Part shown: piece after piece, positions 61,487 to 64,000 of the stretch | Numbering within the stretch: the first letter of the stretch is position 1 | How the letters are laid out: each line of letters begins with the position of its first letter | Assembly (NCBI RefSeq): GCF_000422805.1 | Contig: NZ_AUGT01000022.1 | Span: 1 to 64,000 of the forward strand | Source of the DNA: Nocardioides halotolerans DSM 19273 | GTDB lineage: Bacteria > Actinomycetota > Actinomycetes > Propionibacteriales > Nocardioidaceae | Direction of reading: 5' to 3' | DNA length: 64,000 nt | Notes under the pieces: generated by a model | The model's database searches: none | What the model was told of the DNA's origin: nothing | The model's input: the letters and a program-made list of their open reading frames with translations, nothing else | Position numbers and translations under genes: made by a program

Positions 61487-63225
61487 AGGAACGCGGGGGC
61501 CGGAAGCACCAGCTCGACGTTGCGGGCATTGGCGGCGCCGCGGTAGGTGTCGCCGCGGTTGTGCCAGTCGTTCGCGGCCAGCTCGCGGGCCAGACCGGCC
61601 AGGTGGGTCGAGTCGGCCAGGCTCCCGCCGTACGACGCCGGGCCGGCGTGGTCGACGACGGTCGTGAACAGCGACAGCGTGCCGTCGCGGTTGTCGGCGA
61701 CCTCGATGATGCGGGACTGCGAGGGCCAGTCGATGTGGGACGCGGTGTTGATCTCCCACAGCCCGCCGCCGCCGGGGCGGGGTCGCGGCCAGATCTGGTT
61801 CTTGTGGGTGTGGCCGTTGACCCAGGCGATCACCTGGTCGTGGGCCAGCAGCTCCGCGAGGACGGCGTCGCCCAGGATCCGGGTGTCGGTGTCGAGGCCC
61901 GGGCCGTTGAGCCCGTTGGTCATCGTGTCGGAGGTGTGGTGGCTGAAGACCATCACGAGGCGGTCCGTCGACGCGGCGAGCACCGACCTGAGCCAGGTGA
62001 ACTGGGTCTGGTCGATGGAGCCGTCGGCGTAGCCGTTCGGGTTGACGGTGTCGAGCACCACGAAGCGGCACAGGCCGCGGTCGAAGGTGTAGTAGGCGGT
62101 GCCCTTGGCACGGTTCTCGGCGGTGAACCCGTGCCCGGCCGGGAGGCCGGCGGTGCGGAAGTGCTCCTCGACGATCTGCTTGCGGGTCAGCAGCCGGCGA
62201 CGCGCATCGGGGGAGACGAGACGCACGGCCGGCGAGAGCGCGAGCGAGGCGAGCAGCGCGGCGTACGAGCCGCTCTGGACGGCGTTGACGACGGCGGCGG
62301 GGGAGAGCCCGGCCGGGGTCGACATCAGCTTGAGCGCGCCGGTCGCGACCAGGTTGAGCTGGAGGGTCGAGGCGGGGAAGTTGCCCTGGGAGAGGCCGTC
62401 GTGGTTGCCGAAGGCGGCGTACCACGGCATCGCGAGCCCCTCGGCCTGGAACGGCCGCCGAGCCGCGTCGAGGAGCCCGGGCACCACCGGGAAGCCGCGC
62501 AGGCTTCGCGGCAGGTCGTCGGCCTTGCCGGGCGGGGTGCCGTGCGGGTGCCAGTAGTGCGGGTCGTAGTAGGTCGGGTCCTCGTCGTGCACGCCCTCCC
62601 ACCGGGAGAGGTCGCCGGAGTCGACGCGCACCTGCGCGCCGTCGAGGACGTCGATGTTCCAGCGGACCTCGTTGAGCTGGGAGTTGTCGGAGTTGTCGCC
62701 GGTCTGGATGGCGAGCGCGAGCGGCTTCCCGGTGACCGGGCCGGCGGCGATCTGGTTGAGCCGGCGGACCATGGCGTCGGCGACCTGCCCGGTCAGCATC
62801 TCGTGCGGTCGGTACGCCGAGGCGAACAGCCCGGTCGACGGCAGGGCGCTCTCGTCGTCGAGGCGGTCGGTCCACTCCACCCGCATCGGCGACTGCGCGT
62901 CGACGACGTGCACGTCGCTCAGCTGGGCGAAGGCGATCAGCGGCTTGCGCTGCGTGGCGCGCCCGGGGGAGGGCGTGCCGCCCAGCTCGGTCCGCACCAG
63001 GTACGTCTCGCCCGGCGCCTCGACGACCGGGCGGTAGCCTCCGGCTCCGGCGGCGCCGCGGGCGAGCGTGCGGGCGACCGTCGTGCCAGCGGTCGGACCG
63101 GACGTCGTTCGCACCGACGTGGTCCACGCCGGGTCGGCAATGGCAGCGGGGGCGGAGCCGGCGGCGGCCGCGGCGCCACCCGCGACGGCTCCGGAGCGGA
63201 ACAGACCGCGTCGGGTGAGCTTCAC
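61480..63225 (-). CDS. Tat-exported metallophosphoesterase
   Basis: 581 aa. The N-terminus KLTRRGLFRSGAVAGGAAAAAG is a twin-arginine signal (given in part as TRRGLFR plus a hydrophobic h-region). Calcineurin-like motifs are complete: QLSDVHVVD, TGDNSDN, FGNHDG, VFSHHTSD and NGHTHKNQ. It resembles the TIGR03767-type secreted phosphoesterases of actinobacteria; the substrate is unknown. GTG 63225 is the only reasonable start. Its stop lies in the palindrome shared with rlmN. Confidence 0.9.
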   Translation of the reverse strand: MKLTRRGLFRSGAVAGGAAAAAGSAPAAIADPAWTTSVRTTSGPTAGTTVARTLARGAAGAGGYRPVVEAPGETYLVRTELGGTPSPGRATQRKPLIAFAQLSDVHVVDAQSPMRVEWTDRLDDESALPSTGLFASAYRPHEMLTGQVADAMVRRLNQIAAGPVTGKPLALAIQTGDNSDNSQLNEVRWNIDVLDGAQVRVDSGDLSRWEGVHDEDPTYYDPHYWHPHGTPPGKADDLPRSLRGFPVVPGLLDAARRPFQAEGLAMPWYAAFGNHDGLSQGNFPASTLQLNLVATGALKLMSTPAGLSPAAVVNAVQSGSYAALLASLALSPAVRLVSPDARRRLLTRKQIVEEHFRTAGLPAGHGFTAENRAKGTAYYTFDRGLCRFVVLDTVNPNGYADGSIDQTQFTWLRSVLAASTDRLVMVFSHHTSDTMTNGLNGPGLDTDTRILGDAVLAELLAHDQVIAWVNGHTHKNQIWPRPRPGGGGLWEINTASHIDWPSQSRIIEVADNRDGTLSLFTTVVDHAGPASYGGSLADSTHLAGLARELAANDWHNRGDTYRGAANARNVELVLPAPAFLG

Positions 63226-63269
63226 GAGCAGCCCAACGACCGGCCGTGAGCGCGGTCACGCGTCCGGCG

Positions 63270-64000
63270 CTACCCGGCCTCCGCCGCCCGGTCGAGCACG
63301 GCGACAGCCTCGTCGACGGTGTCGACCAGGTGCACCCGACCCTCCATGGGCCGCCCCCGGGAGAGCGACCGGAGCAGCGGCCACGCGGGCAGGGTCTCGG
63401 TCCAGTAGGTCCGGCCGACGAGCACCATCTCGGCGACCGAGGACTCGTCGGCGTAGAAGTTCTCGCACGCGTCCTGGAACACCTCCTGCACGGTGCCGCC
63501 CGCGCCGGGCAGGAAGACGATGCCCGCGTCGCAGACCTCGAGCAGGATCGCCTCGCGGGTGGCGTTGCGGAAGTACTTCGCGATGCCCGTCGCGAAGACG
63601 TTCGTCGGCTCGTGGCCGTAGTGCCAGGTCGGGATGCCGAGCGAGTCGTGCGGCTCGGCGACCGCCGAGGTGACCTCGAGCGCCGGTGCGAGCCACGCGT
63701 CGACGGAGGGCCGGTACGCCGGCACGGCGGCGAGCGCGGCGACGGCGTCGGTGACCCGGGAGACATGGGAGTCGGCGAGGTAGCAGCCGAGGTTGGCGGC
63801 CTCCATCGCCCCCGGTCCGCCGCCGGTGGCGACCACGTGGTGGGCCCCGAGCGCGTGCCCGAGCCGGGCGGCGTCGGCGTACGCGTCGTCGCCGCGCGCG
63901 GCCGCGTGCCCGCCCATCACGCCGACGAGCCGCTTCCGCTCGATCCAGGCGAGCAGCGCCTCGTCGATCGCGTGGTCGTGCAGGGTGCGGGCGAGCGCGT
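63270..64000 (-). CDS. LOG family protein (Rossmann-fold nucleotide-binding), 5' end cut by window edge
   Basis: The reading frame is open to the right edge (the visible upstream codons encode ALARTLHDHAIDEALLAW), so the true start is outside. About 243 residues are visible. VVATGGGPGAMEAANLG and FLPGAGGTVQEVFQD are the LOG-family nucleotide-binding and PGGxGTxxE-like motifs; the second has PGAGG instead of PGGxG. The family includes cytokinin-activating phosphoribohydrolases (once labelled lysine decarboxylases) and nucleotide 5'-monophosphate nucleosidases. The specific activity is unknown. Confidence 0.8.
   Translation of the reverse strand, partial: ALARTLHDHAIDEALLAWIERKRLVGVMGGHAAARGDDAYADAARLGHALGAHHVVATGGGPGAMEAANLGCYLADSHVSRVTDAVAALAAVPAYRPSVDAWLAPALEVTSAVAEPHDSLGIPTWHYGHEPTNVFATGIAKYFRNATREAILLEVCDAGIVFLPGAGGTVQEVFQDACENFYADESSVAEMVLVGRTYWTETLPAWPLLRSLSRGRPMEGRVHLVDTVDEAVAVLDRAAEAG

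Overview
This window is one contiguous chromosomal segment from a very GC-rich actinobacterium. The best fit is a Nocardioides-like member of the Propionibacteriales. That placement rests on GC-biased third codon positions, frequent GTG starts, actinobacteria-specific genes (DUF2469, Ala/Glu-tailed S16 and S2, a TrmD-acetyltransferase fusion) and the syntenic core order rpsP-rimM-trmD-rplS-lepB-rnhB ... yraN-comM-dprA-xerC-rpsB-tsf-pyrH-frr-cdsA-rlmN. It is an inference from gene content and order, not a database match. I see no rRNA, tRNA, CRISPR array, insertion sequence or prophage.

Layout. 1-5300: a PLP-dependent Cys/Met-metabolism enzyme divergent from murF-ddl, then a divergent second D-Ala-D-Ala-ligase-like gene and a small Lrp-type ligand-binding protein. 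5421-14781: thiL, rpmB, a DAK2/FakA-like kinase, recG, rsmD, coaD, yceD, rpmF, rnc, mutM and a small coiled-coil protein (thiamine and CoA cofactors, DNA and RNA repair or processing). 14864-19346: two MFS transporters, a sulfotransferase and a TetR regulator with an obvious operator array. 19479-24949: smc, a thioesterase, a tiny membrane protein and ftsY. 24960-28637: two convergent surface-glycan genes. 28883-34809: amt-glnB-glnD nitrogen operon, ffh and a NYN/PIN-like nuclease. 34817-40183: ROK regulator, secreted GH3 glycosidase, amidohydrolase and VanW protein. 40362-45528: ribosome/translation and secretion operons. 45710-50611: an orphan cluster of two TadE/TadG-like pairs. 50721-54786: yraN, comM, dprA and xerC. 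54734-63225: an M23-family protein, rpsB-tsf, pyrH-frr-cdsA, a small membrane protein, rlmN and an exported phosphoesterase. 63270-64000: a LOG-family gene cut by the right edge.

The most informative signals are non-coding. About a dozen genes have a TAnnnT -10 hexamer 6-8 nt before their ATG/GTG, the signature of leaderless mRNAs; this corrects several start codons. One palindromic -10 box (1292-1305) appears to serve two divergent leaderless genes. Convergent gene pairs end inside perfect palindromes that contain both stop codons (27202-27271, 61450-61486). A dispersed intergenic repeat begins exactly at the CGCTGA stop of both ddl and trmD. A 26-codon ORF bridges rnhB and the DUF2469 gene by two ATGA overlaps. 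A four-copy operator ladder covers the TetR/MFS divergent promoter. An 86-bp palindrome separates a tiny membrane protein gene from ftsY.

Most of the window is core genome. The parts that look accessory or lineage-specific are 3814-4978 (repeat plus odd ligase), 14864-19346, 24960-28637, 34817-40183 and 45529-50611.
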